The notes under the pieces are model-generated. The model made no database searches. It was not told the origin of the DNA and saw only the letters and a list, made by a program, of their open reading frames with translations. The position numbers were made by a program, and so were the translations under genes. This document shows positions 5,869 to 7,456 of a stretch of 7,456 nucleotides of DNA, one piece after another; positions within the stretch are counted from its first letter, which is position 1, and each line of letters opens with the position of its first letter. This stretch comes from Clostridiales bacterium (GTDB taxonomy: Bacteria > Bacillota > Clostridia > Christensenellales > Aristaeellaceae), in contig SFET01000063.1 of NCBI GenBank assembly GCA_004557125.1, positions 1-7,456 of the forward strand. The letters run 5' to 3'.

Positions 5869-5885
5869 GGAAAGGATGGAGAGAG

Positions 5886-7220
5886 ATGCACGAAAACAAA
5901 ACTACCATTAGCCGCATTGCGCCCATTGCTCCGGCGCACAAGCGCAAGCGGGTCGCTGCCTACGCCCGGGTCTCCAGTGGCAAGGACGCCATGCTGCACT
6001 CGCTGGCGGCGCAGGTCAGCTACTACAGCGAATTGATTCAGCGAAATCCCGAGTGGGAGTATGCGGGCGTGTATGCGGATGAAAATCTGAGTGGAACGAA
6101 GGAAGCGCGCCCGGAGTTTCAGCGCATGCTTCAAGACTGCCGGGACGGAAAGATCGACCGCATCCTGTGCAAATCCACCTCGCGCTTTGCCCGGAACACG
6201 GTCACGCTGCTGGAAACGGCACGGGAACTGAAGGGACTGGGTATAAGCATATCTTTTGAAAAAGAGAACATCGATACCATGAGCGGGGACGGAGAGCTGA
6301 TGCTCACCATCCTCGCTTCCTTAGCCCAGGAAGAGAGCCGCAGCGTATCGGAGAACTGCAAGTGGCGCGTGCGGAAGAAATTCGAGCAGGGCATCCCCAC
6401 TGGTATGCGCATGTACGGCTATGACGTGCGGAACGGCAGCTTCACCATCCTGCCGGAGGAGGCGGAGGTCGTGCGGCAGATCTTCCACATGTATCTGGAC
6501 GGCATGGGAAGTGAGCGGATCATGCGGGTGCTGAATGCGGAGGGCACACTTGCGCCCGAGGGTGGGCCGTGGAACGCGGGAACGATCATGATGATGCTCC
6601 GGAATGAGAAGTACGCAGGCGACCTGTTGCTGCAGAAATCCTATGTCAACAATCATGTGGAAAAGAAGCAGCTGCCCAATCGCGGCGAGCTTCCGCAGTA
6701 TTTCGTGGCGGAGGATCATGCGCCCATTATTGACAGGGAGACCTTCGATGCGGTGCAGGCAGAAATCGCACGGCGAAGCATACTGCACACCGCCAAAGCG
6801 ACGGACGCAGTGAAGCGCCCCGAAATGCTGCTGGGAGATCGCATCATCTGCGGGATCTGCGGGAAGAAGTATCGCCGAAAGATCACTCGCCGGGGAACGC
6901 CCTATGCTGCGCCCGTCTGGATCTGCGCGACCTTCAATTACCGTGGGAAGGCCTTTTGCGCATCCAAGCAGATCCCGGAGCAGACGCTGACGGAGCTGAT
7001 CGCCGCCGCACTGGGCGAAACCCGCACAGCCGATGATGTGGATCACATCGAAATGCATCCGGGAAACCGGGTGCTGTTTGTTTTCCGGGATGGTCATGCA
7101 GAGGAACACTTCTGGAAAGATCGCTCCCGCAGGGACAGCTGGGATGCGGAGAAGCGGAAACGGGCGGCTGAAAAAACGAGGGCACAGCGCCAGAAAGGAA
7201 AGGAGCCGATTGAAGAATGA
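5886..7220 (+). CDS. Large serine recombinase (site-specific integrase/excisionase type)
   Basis: This 444-residue enzyme belongs to the large serine recombinases, which cut both strands at att sites through a 5'-phosphoserine link. The catalytic domain (about 22-160) has YARVS with the expected nucleophile S30 and R28, then YADENLSG (63-70), SRFARN with R100 and R103, and LAQEESRSVSE (146-156). The recombinase domain covers roughly 170-300 (GYDVRNG, NEKYAGDLLLQKSYV). A zinc ribbon follows with C322-x2-C325, C347 and C358. The charged tail (410-444, rich in K, R and E) may form a coiled coil. All catalytic residues I can check are present, so it is probably active. The ATG at 5886 follows a purine-rich GGAGAG. 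The stop overlaps the next recombinase start by 4 bases (ATGA), so the two are translationally coupled and probably work together. Confidence 0.95.
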   Translation: MHENKTTISRIAPIAPAHKRKRVAAYARVSSGKDAMLHSLAAQVSYYSELIQRNPEWEYAGVYADENLSGTKEARPEFQRMLQDCRDGKIDRILCKSTSRFARNTVTLLETARELKGLGISISFEKENIDTMSGDGELMLTILASLAQEESRSVSENCKWRVRKKFEQGIPTGMRMYGYDVRNGSFTILPEEAEVVRQIFHMYLDGMGSERIMRVLNAEGTLAPEGGPWNAGTIMMMLRNEKYAGDLLLQKSYVNNHVEKKQLPNRGELPQYFVAEDHAPIIDRETFDAVQAEIARRSILHTAKATDAVKRPEMLLGDRIICGICGKKYRRKITRRGTPYAAPVWICATFNYRGKAFCASKQIPEQTLTELIAAALGETRTADDVDHIEMHPGNRVLFVFRDGHAEEHFWKDRSRRDSWDAEKRKRAAEKTRAQRQKGKEPIEE

Positions 7221-7456
7221 GCGAAGCCAGAGCTTATGAGCCGAACGTCACCAGGGTCAGGACGGTCACAGTGATCCCGCCGCGCCTGAAGCCGGTGCCG
7301 GGAATGCCCACGCTATCTGTTCGACCCAAGCGTGTGGCGGCCTATGCCCGCGTGTCCACCAACAGCGAGGAGCAGTTGACCAGCTATGATGCGCAGGTGA
7401 AGCACTATACCGAGCATATCAAAGCCAGAGAATGCAGCGACAACTGGCAGTTCGTG
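7217..7456 (+). CDS. Second serine recombinase, N-terminal 80 residues only
   Basis: The gene starts inside the stop of the previous recombinase and runs off the right edge. After a 37-residue N-terminal extension (proline- and valine-rich, including TVTVIPPRLKPVPGM) comes RPKRVAAYARVSTNSEEQ. Here R45 and S47 sit where the catalytic Arg and Ser belong, followed by LTSYDAQVKHYTEHI. The KRVAAYARVS stretch is identical in ten residues to the upstream recombinase, though the DNA differs at many third positions. The pair are therefore diverged relatives rather than a fresh duplication. Tandem large serine recombinases that cooperate are known in Firmicutes elements, for example CcrA/CcrB of SCCmec. 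Whether a third copy follows cannot be seen. Confidence 0.93.
   Translation, partial: MSEARAYEPNVTRVRTVTVIPPRLKPVPGMPTLSVRPKRVAAYARVSTNSEEQLTSYDAQVKHYTEHIKARECSDNWQFV

Overview
The window is a densely packed, single-strand (+) operon-like block from a mobile genetic element. The likely host is a fairly GC-rich Clostridia-type Firmicute, probably a gut lineage. I infer this from strong GGAGG-type ribosome-binding sites, short intergenic gaps, paired large serine recombinases, and the small zinc-finger/HTH and SHOCT-like proteins typical of such islands. Nothing in the window fixes the species, and both ends cut through genes.

Layout, left to right. (1) The 3' end of a sigma-region-4-like HTH protein (to 175). 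(2) A 979-residue primase-helicase: an N-terminal primase-polymerase domain, a cysteine cluster, then a DUF927-type P-loop ATPase (188-3127). (3) A candidate Rho-independent terminator (3141-3171). (4) A 93-residue unknown protein (3202-3483). (5) An HK97-fold major capsid protein of 330 residues (3503-4495). (6) A 19-bp RNA hairpin (4520-4564). (7) A 204-residue cysteine-rich protein that I align by eye to the C-terminal half or more of the preceding capsid protein (4584-5198). (8) An HTH protein with two Cys4 zinc fingers (5216-5635), overlapped by (9) a 64-residue SHOCT-like protein (5604-5798). (10) A candidate promoter and a dyad (5805-5868). (11) A complete large serine recombinase (5886-7220), overlapping by 4 nt (12) a second serine recombinase that runs off the right edge (7217 on).

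The unusual point is the capsid module. A replication protein and an integration/excision module are joined to two capsid-fold genes. None of the genes that normally accompany an HK97 capsid gene (terminase, portal, prohead protease) appears in the window. No separate scaffold is seen, and the N-terminal extension before the mature capsid core is only about 54 residues. The second, reduced, cysteine-rich capsid paralogue, separated from the first by a strong hairpin, suggests a two-component shell or a capsid-interfering protein made in a different amount from the main subunit. My working hypothesis is a phage-satellite-like or capsid-carrying integrative element with its own replication initiator and excision recombinases. 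It would depend on a helper for DNA packaging, or use the shell for something other than virion production. The flanking sequence is needed to exclude an ordinary but rearranged prophage.

No intergenic gap exceeds 90 bases. I saw no tRNA, rRNA, CRISPR array or insertion sequence.
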